DNA of 36,008 nt from a virus. The stretch is from positions 1 to 36,008 of the IMG/VR virus record IMGVR_UViG_3300030107_003528; one strand, given 5' to 3'. The position numbers and the translations under genes are program-made. The notes beneath the pieces are model-generated. The model saw only the letters and a list, made by a program, of their open reading frames with translations, had not been told where the DNA came from and searched no databases. The number at the start of each line of letters is the position of its first letter. Within the stretch, counting starts at the first letter, position 1. Positions 7,081-14,664 of the stretch are shown piece by piece.

Positions 7081-9585
7081 ATGAGAACTATAACAATACA
7101 GGACAAGGCTTCATCTCCTAGTACTGAGTTACGGCTTGTAGTTGACGAGGAAGAGGGTGGTGTTGAACGGTGGCGAGAGTATCGTGCGCCGAAACTACCT
7201 CCTCGCCGAACGCAAGGCGCACTCACAGTATCAGAACAAGACCCACTTGTAGACTTTACATGGGCTCAGGATGATTGGTCGGGCGGTGGATTGCGCCCAT
7301 ACTATCGAGAGGGTGATGCAAGGTATGCGCTTGCCAAGGGCATTGATGCCCGGTGGGAAGGCGTATTATCGTTGGGTATGGAGCAGAGTGCCCCACAGGA
7401 TTACTTAATACAGGGCATGGGCGCTGAGCAGAGTGGTGATTTAACTAAGTGGACTAGCGTAGGCTCGGCAGTTACACTCACCCAAGAGAGTAGTATAGTT
7501 AATGATGATGATGGTACGTATTCTTATAAGTTTGTGGCAACAACTGGTAGTGGTAGTGCAAGCTATGTAAAGCAGAGTCTGGCAAATCCTACGCTCTACC
7601 GAGGTAGGACAATAGTTGTTGGTATATGGATGTATGTCACTACTATAGGTAGTGACCACAATCCTACTGTATCCATCTACGATGGGCAAGGTACTACACA
7701 TGCCACGGCTATAAACTCAGTATCTGGCTATGGTACTGGAGGTTGGCACTTTACTTCAGTTGAGCGTGAGATACATGGTAGCGCCAGTGAGGTAACAATA
7801 TATATTGGTGACTCTACAAACGCTAACGGCACTACTAACCTAGTATATTACTTTGATAGTATTACTATAGAAGTAGATGGTTCTGGCGATGAGATTTGTG
7901 TAGGTATGGCAACGCACAATAACATTACATACCATGCACAGGGGCAGGTAGTAAGTAAGTGGGACGAGAACAGGGACTGTTGGGATGCCGTATATATACA
8001 TGCAAGTGCTGATGCCACAGACATAGTACATTTTGATAATAATATATATGTGGCGTTTGGATATAGTGCGGCATATATTTTTGGCTCTACAACATCATGG
8101 ACTGTAAGTACATTGTCGAGCGCCATTAAGTATGCTAAGTATTTTGCTGTGGCTAGGAACAGCGCAGGCAACCTAGCACTATGGAAGAGTGAGACAGTAA
8201 ATACAGTTAAGTCCTCTACAGACCCCGGCAACAGTGGTAGCTGGACATCTGCCTACACTATAGGCTCACAGGATAGAGCCATCACCGGGTTATTCCCGGC
8301 ATTTGATACCATAATGATTGGTAAGACTGATGGACTGTGGCAGTATAATAGACATTATGCTGGTACGTCTACGTCTGAGAATGCGTTTGCCCCAGTATCT
8401 ACTGAGTGGGATAAGGGTGTACACTCAGGGAACTTTAGTATTGGTGCAGAGTGGCATGGTTTCCTATACGCTACAGCATCTACCCAGTCCATTATACGAT
8501 GGGCTCCGGGCCAGATACAGGACATTACCAGCCTATTCGTAGCCCCCAGAATACCGGGCTATGGTGGTGAGGTTAGGGCAATGGTGGCTAGTCCGCACGA
8601 GATGTGGATTGCGGCTGACATACCTGAGACTGCTGAGGCTGGTGTATTTGGCGACTTCCCAGTTAATATTGGTGGGGCGTCAAGTAAAAATATTAAACTT
8701 ATATCTTTGAGGCAGAGTTCTGATGGGTCATTTAATGTACATACTATTGATGAGGCTAAGTTCGGCGAGATAGATGCTTTAAATGTATATTATGATTCTG
8801 CATCTGATACTAGGTATCTTGTTGCGGCTGGTAGAATGACTGGCGGTGGTACTGAGAGAGACCACGCACGAGTATATAGGTGGACACTACCTACTAGGTC
8901 TGCCGCTCCATATATTGATGCCGGTACTAGTGTGGGGAAGACTGGTACGTTTGATACTTCTATCTGGCACGGTGGTGTGCCGGGTACTAGTAAGGCGTTT
9001 TTGAAGGCGGTGTTCTGGGTGGAAAACATAGGCGGTGCAGGCAGTGAAACTTTAAAAGTACAGTATGGTTTAGATGGCGCAGATAGTGAGACCTACACGT
9101 TAGGTACACTGTCTAGTACTGATAGGATACAAACATTATACTTTAATGATGCCACAGTTACCAGTGGTGGGGCAGATATTAATCCACTTACGCAGGCAAC
9201 AGGGCGCTCAATACAGTTGAGACTCACTCTCACAACTACAGCACCTGAGAATAAAGACCGCCCAAAGGTATTCGCCTTTGAAGTACACAGTACGTTAAGA
9301 CCACCTAAGCTAAAGACATGGGAAGTACATGTTAGGATAGGTGAAGATATGATACAGGAGACAGGGTATTATGACCCGGTATCGAAGACCAAGCAACTCA
9401 CAGACCTCGACACGCTTGAAGACCAAGTGTATCCGGTATACTTCAAGCATACCTATGACGGACACGCCGGGTTTGATGAAGAGAGCAGTACCTCAGTACA
9501 GATTGTTGACAGGGAGAGAGTGTCTATTGGGGACGAGTTTGAGATACACAGATTAGTATTACAGGAGACAGATACAAGTGCCTAA
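7081..9585 (+). CDS. Large tail protein (tubular B / beta-propeller-like) with CBM-like insert
   Basis: 834 residues starting directly after the previous stop. Residues 1-110 form a virion-assembly-like N-terminus. About 112-267 is a CBM-like beta-sandwich (LTKWTSVGSAVTLT...YVKQSLANPTLYRGRTIVVG...YYFDSITIEVDG). From about 270 to 600 there are repeated WD/propeller-like blades (ITYHAQGQVVSKWDEN, NIYVAFGYSAAYIFG, DTIMIGKTDGLWQYNR, ATASTQSIIRWAPG). The C-terminal ~230 residues are beta-rich. Length and order behind an adaptor-like gene match T7 gp12-type tail nozzle proteins, but sequence identity to a named family cannot be shown here. Confidence 0.6.
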   Translation: MRTITIQDKASSPSTELRLVVDEEEGGVERWREYRAPKLPPRRTQGALTVSEQDPLVDFTWAQDDWSGGGLRPYYREGDARYALAKGIDARWEGVLSLGMEQSAPQDYLIQGMGAEQSGDLTKWTSVGSAVTLTQESSIVNDDDGTYSYKFVATTGSGSASYVKQSLANPTLYRGRTIVVGIWMYVTTIGSDHNPTVSIYDGQGTTHATAINSVSGYGTGGWHFTSVEREIHGSASEVTIYIGDSTNANGTTNLVYYFDSITIEVDGSGDEICVGMATHNNITYHAQGQVVSKWDENRDCWDAVYIHASADATDIVHFDNNIYVAFGYSAAYIFGSTTSWTVSTLSSAIKYAKYFAVARNSAGNLALWKSETVNTVKSSTDPGNSGSWTSAYTIGSQDRAITGLFPAFDTIMIGKTDGLWQYNRHYAGTSTSENAFAPVSTEWDKGVHSGNFSIGAEWHGFLYATASTQSIIRWAPGQIQDITSLFVAPRIPGYGGEVRAMVASPHEMWIAADIPETAEAGVFGDFPVNIGGASSKNIKLISLRQSSDGSFNVHTIDEAKFGEIDALNVYYDSASDTRYLVAAGRMTGGGTERDHARVYRWTLPTRSAAPYIDAGTSVGKTGTFDTSIWHGGVPGTSKAFLKAVFWVENIGGAGSETLKVQYGLDGADSETYTLGTLSSTDRIQTLYFNDATVTSGGADINPLTQATGRSIQLRLTLTTTAPENKDRPKVFAFEVHSTLRPPKLKTWEVHVRIGEDMIQETGYYDPVSKTKQLTDLDTLEDQVYPVYFKHTYDGHAGFDEESSTSVQIVDRERVSIGDEFEIHRLVLQETDTSA

Positions 9586-9667
9586 AGTTGGAAAGAAACA
9601 TTACCCATATACCAAGAAGGGGAAGGCGGCGGCTAAGAAAGCCGCCAAGAAAATGAAAAGGAGATAG
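9578..9667 (+). CDS. 29-residue Lys-rich basic protein
   Basis: A GTG start overlaps the preceding stop region by 8 bases. The peptide begins MPKVGKKHYPYTKKGK and continues with AAAKKAAKKMKRR; nearly half the residues are Lys or Arg. Similar very short 'KVGKKHxPYTKKG' peptides are, from memory, recurrent in phage structural regions, but their function is unknown; DNA binding is a reasonable guess from charge. An AGGAG lies 11 bases upstream, a long spacing. Confidence 0.6.
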   Translation: MPKVGKKHYPYTKKGKAAAKKAAKKMKRR

Positions 9668-9668
9668 C

Positions 9669-9830
9669 ATGGCAGAATACGATAGGTCACCACGAGGGGC
9701 CGCAAAAAAGGGGGCGGCATCCCGGCAAAGAAAGTATAAGGTTAGGAAAACCTTAAAGGCACGAACTCGGAAAGGGTCGAGGACACAGGCGTACCTAGAG
9801 AGGCTAGCAGGTATACACCTTAAAAAATAG
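9669..9830 (+). CDS. 53-residue basic protein of unknown function
   Basis: An AGGAG SD six bases before the ATG supports the start. The protein (MAEYDRSPRGAAKKGAASRQ...YLERLAGIHLKK) is Arg/Lys-rich with a helical C-terminal half, again compatible with nucleic-acid binding. It is the last gene of the rightward tail block. Its end overlaps the convergent redoxin gene by 11 bases, so there is no room for a terminator between them. Confidence 0.65.
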   Translation: MAEYDRSPRGAAKKGAASRQRKYKVRKTLKARTRKGSRTQAYLERLAGIHLKK

Positions 9831-10041
9831 CTTCTTCTAACTTCGCAGGGTTATATCCTACAACAGTAATATTATCAAAGAATGTTACTGGCGTACTTCT
9901 ATATCCCATGCTGGTGAGCGCCTCAAGACGCTCCATATCCGTGGACACATTATACTCCTCATAATCTAGCCCTTCATTTGAAAGCCACGCCTTCACCATG
10001 TGGCATGGCCCTCAACCATTAGATGTATATACTTCTATCAT
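9820..10041 (-). CDS. Glutaredoxin/NrdH-like redoxin with in-frame UGA at the active-site Cys (candidate selenoprotein)
   Basis: Read with the UGA at 10012-10014 translated, this gives 73 residues. MIEVYTSNG (beta strand 1) is followed by U10-G-P-C13, then H14-MVKAWLSNEGLDYEEYNV, GYRSTPVTFFD (cis-Pro TPV at 50-52) and VVGYNPAKLEEAIF. Length, the CGPC position, the TPV motif and the GY-P-KL end match the glutaredoxin/NrdH thioredoxin fold, which reduces disulfides, often for ribonucleotide reductase. UGA falls exactly on the nucleophilic Cys, where known selenoredoxins carry Sec. The ATG overlaps the upstream stop by one base (TAATG), so the gene is translationally coupled, and it ends at TAA. 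Genes elsewhere in the window end at TGA, so a global code change is unlikely. Alternatives are a Cys-to-stop pseudogene mutation or a sequencing error. Redoxin identity is strong; Sec decoding is inference. Confidence 0.75.
9984..10009 (-). promoter_or_regulatory. SECIS-like hairpin immediately after the in-frame UGA
   Basis: In the mRNA, bases 3-10 after UGA (GCCAUGCC) can pair with bases 21-28 (GGCGUGGC), giving 8 pairs with one U-G wobble. The 10-base loop (ACAUGGUGAA) contains GGU. Bacterial SECIS elements are hairpins just downstream of UGA with G/GU in the apical loop. The E. coli fdhF GGU lies about 19-21 bases after UGA; here it is at 15-17, a little closer. A competing smaller hairpin (CCAUG with CAUGG) is possible. 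Confidence 0.4.
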
Positions 10042-10325
10042 TATTCCTCGCTTGGGAATTGTACGTCGTGCATTGTGTCTAGCAGGGCTACCACAGCATC
10101 GGCTACATCCTCATACATTTCATCGCCTTCTGTTTCAGTAATGACTTGACCCTCGGCGAGAGTCGTCTTAAAATTATCGTTCTCCCCATTCACCACGGAT
10201 ATAACTAGTTGGGCAACACCGGGATGCTGGTGGAACATTCCACACGGCGTCCCGGCTATACCTCCTCGTACCTTTCCTAGATATACACCGCAGTTAGGGC
10301 AGTGGTTATCCTTCAGAATTTTCAT
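10041..10325 (-). CDS. Small zinc-finger-like protein
   Basis: 94 residues if started at the ATG at 10325 (MKILKDNHCPNCG), which overlaps the preceding gene by 20 bases; a longer frame from 10391 would overlap it by 86 bases and is less likely. CPNCG near residues 9-12 plus a later Cys and His (TPCGMFHQHPG) look like a zinc-binding site. The C-terminal half is acidic and helical. It is coupled to the redoxin gene by a TAATG overlap. Function not recognised. Confidence 0.65.
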   Translation of the reverse strand: MKILKDNHCPNCGVYLGKVRGGIAGTPCGMFHQHPGVAQLVISVVNGENDNFKTTLAEGQVITETEGDEMYEDVADAVVALLDTMHDVQFPSEE

Positions 10326-10638
10326 ATGCAGTCTTAGTAAAATACTTCCTTGGAATAAAGTACTGTACTCCGTAGCCCCAGTCGGCTTCAAAGTCAGCCC
10401 AAGTATCTATCTCTTCTAAGTCTATAGTATACAGTATATTCTCCTGTTTGTCCAGTACCTCTAGGTTACGTACACCTCGTACTGCTAAACTATCCCATAC
10501 ACTGGCATCCATTCCCCAAGCATCCCACTTCCTAAACAAGTGTCTGCTCTTCTTAACATACTTTCGTAGGGTGTCACCATTAACTGTGCCCCATGTCTGT
10601 CCGTCAACTGTTATTTTTTCTTCCTGTGATTCTATCAT
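10306..10638 (-). CDS. Hypothetical protein, aromatic-rich
   Basis: 110 residues from the ATG at 10638, five bases after an AGGAG; an upstream in-frame GTG (10644) overlaps that SD and is less likely. Rich in Trp/Tyr and acidic residues (WDAWGMDASVWDS, IDTWADFEADWGYGVQYF). No motif recognised. It sits between a tiny helical gene and a zinc-finger-like gene at the 3' end of the leftward operon. Confidence 0.65.
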   Translation of the reverse strand: MIESQEEKITVDGQTWGTVNGDTLRKYVKKSRHLFRKWDAWGMDASVWDSLAVRGVRNLEVLDKQENILYTIDLEEIDTWADFEADWGYGVQYFIPRKYFTKTAYENSEG

Positions 10639-10777
10639 CTTCACTCCTCAGTACTAATAAATGTTTCCAATGTTCTTCTGCTTCTGACCACTGATTATCA
10701 TGCCACGCCTGCCTAAATAGCTGACTGTGTCTAGCAATGGCCTTTCTTAGTTCTTGTAAGGCTTCATTCGTGCCCAT
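10604..10777 (-). CDS. 57-residue helical protein, overlapping the polymerase gene end
   Basis: Begins MGTNEALQELRKAIARHSQL and continues with an amphipathic, Trp/Glu-rich helix (WSEAEEHWKHLLVLRSEDDR). The ATG lies inside the last codons of the polymerase gene (31-base overlap) and the stop lies 35 bases inside the next gene. GGAGGT about ten bases upstream is a plausible SD. The coherent helical pattern and snug placement in an otherwise uncovered gap support a real gene. Function unknown. Confidence 0.6.
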   Translation of the reverse strand: MGTNEALQELRKAIARHSQLFRQAWHDNQWSEAEEHWKHLLVLRSEDDRITGRKNNS

Positions 10778-13095
10778 GTCTTTCCGACCTCCGGTTCAAT
10801 AGGGAATGAGATTGGCATAACATCGTCTAACATTGTCTGTGTCAATTGTATTACGGTGTCTAGCTGGTCTTCCCTAACTTCTAATATAACTTCATCATGC
10901 ACTTGTAGTAGTAGGTGTGCGTCTAAACCTAACTCGTGTATGTCATCCCAGAGCTTGCGCATGCCAATCTTTATACAGCTTGCGGCTGGCCCTTGGATGT
11001 GGAAGTTGATGGCCTCACGTACTGCGGCCTCTCGCTGGTGTTGAGCGGCTGAGTAAATGCCGGGGAACCATCGTATCCTACCAAAGTAATCACGAGCAAA
11101 ACCCTTCTCTCTTATCTCAAAGTACACGTTATTCTTAAAGTGTGTGAGACCTTCGTAGCGAGTGGATATTTTCTCATATCCACTCAGGCTCTGCTCCATT
11201 GACAGGCGAGGGTCAATCTCTTTTAGCTTGCCTGCCCCTGCACCATACACTAAGGCGAGGAAGAATGTCTTGGCGGTGTGCCACTCCTGTTCGTCTACTC
11301 CCTTGACAATTTCTCTGCCGTATATGTCTTCGCCTATTAGTGCATAGGGTGTTAAACCTTTATCAAAGTCAGCCATCAGCGTGGGCTCAGGCGCTACAAG
11401 ACTTGCAATCCGTGGCTCCTGTTGCCCTACGTCAGCGGCTACCAGTACATATCCCGGTCTAGCCACCAAACACTGCCGTACCATCCTACCATACTCTTCG
11501 TATTCTGCACCTTTTCCTCGTCCGTGATGAGGGATTTGTTGCAGATTTGGTGTGGAACAGGATAAGCGCCCTGTGGCTGGAGCAGACCCAGACGTATCAG
11601 AAGACTCTTCATAGTAACCCCCTTGGTTAAAATTAGGGTGTAGCGCACCGTCCCACCCACTTAGTTCTTTAAATTTCTTAGGAAACGCACCCAGTTTTCG
11701 GAACATCTTGAAGTCCAGTATGGCGTCGATTGTATCTTTGTGCCAGTCTCCTACACTCCTTAGTGTGTTCTCGTCAGTGCATAGCAACCCTTTACCATCA
11801 GTGCGTTTAGTAATGGGTGCATCATTCTCCTCAAGCCAGCGAGCAAGCTGGTCACCGCTACCAATATTTACCTCGATAGGTATCTCGTAGTGTGCCCTAC
11901 ACTCAGCGTCGTCTTGCTTTTCTTTAAAATATCTTATGGCCTCATCCACTGCCTCCGGGCTGACTTGTACTCCCCTTCTCTCCATGTCCGACAACACAGG
12001 TACGAGCGGCATCTCTATATTATTATACACGTCTTCCAGTACGTACTCTCTTAACCTCGTGATTAACGCATCCCACAACTGTAACGTGTTATCTGCATCT
12101 GCCGCCGCATACGGTAGTATCTCTTCCGCAGTCAACTCACTCATATCCTTACCGCCAGTCACCTCGGAGTAGGTGATAGGCTTAATGCCTAGTTCTTGTA
12201 CGGCAAGGTCTTTAAGATGTGTTGACGGCAGTCCGAGAAGGTATGCCGCAATCTTTGTGTCTTGGAAATTGGTGAGAGTGATGTCATTATTCTTCAGATG
12301 AGTATACTCAAACTTAGAGTTGTGACATATCACTTCTTGGTTGGGGTCTTCCAGTATAGTTTTCATCTTGAATGGCTTCTCTGGTATGTACGAGCCACTA
12401 CCCGGTATGTCCGACCAACTATACCCCACGATTTCTGCCTCTTGTACAGCAAACCGCCCCCCTCTAGTGGGACTCGTAGTCTCTAGGTCGAAGCCTAAAG
12501 GCCCGACATGAGAGATGTTGCCGTATAGAGAATAATTAGTGCGTGGAGTAACTTGTTTATTGTGGAGTTTCGTCCTCAGTGCGGCCCAATCCTCCAGTTG
12601 TATAGGCCATAGGTTAGGGTTATGCAAGGCGGCGGCTGGATGGTACATCGGAACCAGTAGAAACCCCTCATGCTCAAACGGCACACCATGCTCACGAGTG
12701 AGGGACAGGTCTGATTTGAAATATTTTCCAGCTACCGAGCCAAGCGTCACCACAATCATTGGCCTTACTTGATTCAATTCGTCCTCCAACCAATGCGCAC
12801 AAGCGTTTATCTCACGCTTATACGGATTACGGTTGCGAGGGGGACGGTGTTTTATTAAATTAGTTATGTAGATATCTTCCCGGCATAGCTGTGCTTGTTC
12901 TAGTAGTATCTCTAACTTAGCACCACTTGCCCCTACAAAGGGCTCGCCGAGTTCATCCTCTAGAGCGCCGGGAGCCTCACCTACCAGCATTATATGCGCA
13001 GGTTTTGGCCCGACACCCTCCACTAAATTAGCACCCTCGTATAGTGGGCATTCTTTACAGTTGCTTAAACCAACGAGGGGTGTCAGTGTGTTCAA
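10747..13095 (-). CDS. Family-4 uracil-DNA glycosylase fused to family-A DNA polymerase with 3'-5' exonuclease
   Basis: 782 residues from the TTG at 13095, six bases after AAGGAG; a TTG at 13110 is closer to no SD. Domain 1 (about 1-175) is a family-4 UDG/SPO1-polymerase-related domain: CKEC near residues 13-16, GEAPGALEDELGEPFVG, Cys 99 and HPAAAL near 152. The third Fe-S Cys of this family (KCRPP) is His here (KHRPP, about residue 83). Domain 2 (about 195-375) is a DnaQ-like exonuclease with FDLET, HNSKFEY and YAAADAD. Domain 3 is a Pol I palm: motif A VAADVGQQEPRIAS, O-helix WHTAKTFFLALVYGAG, motif C VHDEV. The residue matching E. coli Phe762 is Leu. This is the replicative polymerase of the phage; the fused UDG resembles the phage SPO1 arrangement. 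Confidence 0.93.
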   Translation of the reverse strand: MNTLTPLVGLSNCKECPLYEGANLVEGVGPKPAHIMLVGEAPGALEDELGEPFVGASGAKLEILLEQAQLCREDIYITNLIKHRPPRNRNPYKREINACAHWLEDELNQVRPMIVVTLGSVAGKYFKSDLSLTREHGVPFEHEGFLLVPMYHPAAALHNPNLWPIQLEDWAALRTKLHNKQVTPRTNYSLYGNISHVGPLGFDLETTSPTRGGRFAVQEAEIVGYSWSDIPGSGSYIPEKPFKMKTILEDPNQEVICHNSKFEYTHLKNNDITLTNFQDTKIAAYLLGLPSTHLKDLAVQELGIKPITYSEVTGGKDMSELTAEEILPYAAADADNTLQLWDALITRLREYVLEDVYNNIEMPLVPVLSDMERRGVQVSPEAVDEAIRYFKEKQDDAECRAHYEIPIEVNIGSGDQLARWLEENDAPITKRTDGKGLLCTDENTLRSVGDWHKDTIDAILDFKMFRKLGAFPKKFKELSGWDGALHPNFNQGGYYEESSDTSGSAPATGRLSCSTPNLQQIPHHGRGKGAEYEEYGRMVRQCLVARPGYVLVAADVGQQEPRIASLVAPEPTLMADFDKGLTPYALIGEDIYGREIVKGVDEQEWHTAKTFFLALVYGAGAGKLKEIDPRLSMEQSLSGYEKISTRYEGLTHFKNNVYFEIREKGFARDYFGRIRWFPGIYSAAQHQREAAVREAINFHIQGPAASCIKIGMRKLWDDIHELGLDAHLLLQVHDEVILEVREDQLDTVIQLTQTMLDDVMPISFPIEPEVGKTWARMKPYKN

Positions 13096-13294
13096 ATTTT
13101 TCTCCTTCAACAGTTTCTATTATCATGTTGTCAATGGACGCAGAGGGCCAAACAAAACTGGTGTGCCTGTCGGCATCCTCTGGGTTGTGCTGTACTATGC
13201 TGAGAAATCCGGGGAGACCTATCGGGTCTAGGAGTTCAACATCCTCCAGCTTGATAAGTTCCCCATCTCCCTTCAGCTTTAAGACGACAATCAA
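13055..13294 (-). CDS. Hypothetical 79-residue protein
   Basis: The start is a TTG inside the TGA stop of the SSB-like gene (TTGA overlap), suggesting re-initiation. Its 3' end overlaps the polymerase start by about 40 bases. The sequence (MIVVLKLKGDGELIKLEDVELLD...) is beta-rich and resembles a small phage replication accessory protein, but I do not recognise a family. No strong SD is seen. Confidence 0.55.
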   Translation of the reverse strand: MIVVLKLKGDGELIKLEDVELLDPIGLPGFLSIVQHNPEDADRHTSFVWPSASIDNMIIETVEGEKFEHTDTPRWFKQL

Positions 13295-13845
13295 ACAGCG
13301 ACGGCGTCAGCCGCACCGATGGCATCGTCATAAGCACCTGCATACAGGTTAACAAAGTCTCCAGTCTTAGAATACTTTATTGTCCCTGTGATTAGTTGAC
13401 CGACCAGCATTGCGCCAACGGCCTCCATAATCTCGCTAACCTCATTAGGGTCGTCAGTACTTTCTAAGGCACTGATTGCCTCATTAAGACTTTCGCCTAC
13501 TTCTTGGTCACTGGTTGGGCTCTCCTCTAGAGACTTGAGGTAGCCATGGAGCCTGCTCTTAGTCATGTTTCGGATAGTCCTTGTGCGCTCCTCGACAGGC
13601 TTAGGAGACTCTGATGTCTCACTAGCAAACCAACCTAAGAACTCTGTGTGGAACCGTCCAACCGAGCCGTTTCTTTTAGCGGCTATTGTTTTGTGCCCAA
13701 GCCTAAGCCTTGGCAATCCATTACTATCGAATACTTCTCCGTCAGTAATCTCCAGTATGTATGTGTCTTCTGGTATCCGTGTGGCCTTTTGAGCCTCTTC
13801 CTCTCTTGCCTGATATTCTACCATATTCTCAGAATTAAACGGCAT
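13291..13845 (-). CDS. SSB-like / DUF669-type protein next to the RecA-fold ATPase
   Basis: 184 residues. AGGAG lies six bases before the ATG, which directly follows the stop of the ATPase gene. The N-terminal pattern (IPEDTYILEITDGEVFDSNGLPRLRLGHKTI...GRFHTEFLGWF) looks like the OB-fold-like beginning of DUF669 proteins, which are often found beside Sak4-like ATPases and thought to bind single-stranded DNA. The C-terminal half is acidic and helical, as in SSB tails. The identification is from pattern and neighbourhood, so only moderate. Confidence 0.55.
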   Translation of the reverse strand: MPFNSENMVEYQAREEEAQKATRIPEDTYILEITDGEVFDSNGLPRLRLGHKTIAAKRNGSVGRFHTEFLGWFASETSESPKPVEERTRTIRNMTKSRLHGYLKSLEESPTSDQEVGESLNEAISALESTDDPNEVSEIMEAVGAMLVGQLITGTIKYSKTGDFVNLYAGAYDDAIGAADAVAV

Positions 13846-14664
13846 TTACTTCTCCTCTTTTACTTGTTGCCCGACTATATTATTAATAACCTCCTCAACA
13901 TCTGTCCACATGGCGTTCTCCATAGTCGGTGGCTGGTCTAGCCATAAGTGGGCAAATATATTTTTAGTCCAATAGTCTCCTCCGCCAAGCCAGTGGGACA
14001 CGTGAGTGGGGGTTTTAATTGCCTTACCACCTACCATTCTCGTCTTCACGTCTTGGTCAAGGTACACCACCATGTTAAAGTAATGCCCCATATTGTGACG
14101 AGCCCATCCTTCCATTGACGGATAGTATTTAAACTCATCCATCCAGTCGGGGTCGCCCTTAACGGTGCTACCTCTCGCAGTAGTATTACCTCTCCTAAGT
14201 TCCGCTACTCGTGCCGTACCAATCACGTTGGCGTTGAGAGACTTGGGGTGAAGCAGTTGCATAAAGTTTATGAACGCTCTCTGCCATTCCCTGTATACCT
14301 CAAACTGGTCACGAGGGTCATTGGACTCTCGATAAGCATAGGTAAAGTCGTAGCATAGTTCGGTAAAGCCGTCTATTACTATGTCAGTTACCCCTGCCTC
14401 TTGTCCCTTTGGGCTGTTCAGAGCCTTGAGGTATGCCTCAAAGTCTTTCGCAAACTTAATCGGGTCATTCTGTGGCAGTGGGAAGCGTACAATATTCTCT
14501 TCGGGTATACCGAGAGCATCGTTCTCCTCTCTGCCTATCAACAGTAGCCTGCCATTCTTACCGGGCACAGGCTCTCTTTTCATGTAGTCCCAGAATGCAG
14601 ACACCCCTAAAGATGTCTTACCTACTCCGGGCCCACCATATAACAAGGTACTAATGTGCAACAT
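13846..14664 (-). CDS. Sak4-like RecA-fold ATPase (AAA_24), recombination/replication
   Basis: 272 residues from the ATG at 14664, with AGGAGG three to four bases upstream; an in-frame ATG at 14676 is possible. Walker A is GGPGVGKTS near residues 10-18. Walker B is probably VTDIVIDGFTEL around 91-102. A Thr/Arg stretch follows (NVIGTARVAELRRGNTT). This is the phage AAA_24/Sak4 family of RecA-like single-strand annealing proteins. It sits directly between an Fe-S nuclease and an SSB-like gene, a standard phage recombination module. The gene overlaps its upstream neighbour by 14 bases. Confidence 0.8.
   Translation of the reverse strand: MLHISTLLYGGPGVGKTSLGVSAFWDYMKREPVPGKNGRLLLIGREENDALGIPEENIVRFPLPQNDPIKFAKDFEAYLKALNSPKGQEAGVTDIVIDGFTELCYDFTYAYRESNDPRDQFEVYREWQRAFINFMQLLHPKSLNANVIGTARVAELRRGNTTARGSTVKGDPDWMDEFKYYPSMEGWARHNMGHYFNMVVYLDQDVKTRMVGGKAIKTPTHVSHWLGGGDYWTKNIFAHLWLDQPPTMENAMWTDVEEVINNIVGQQVKEEK

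Noticed and set aside
9984-10011. Re-start of the redoxin at the ATG after the UGA
   Set aside because: It would remove the first strand and the CxxC motif and has no SD, so it would be non-functional. The intact fold upstream of the UGA favours read-through, pseudogenisation or a sequencing error.
9820-10041. Whole-genome recoding of UGA (as Trp or Gly) to explain the redoxin
   Set aside because: Several genes end at TGA with the next start overlapping it (22492, 22822), and in-frame TGA is not seen inside the long genes. A code change would fail to explain this.
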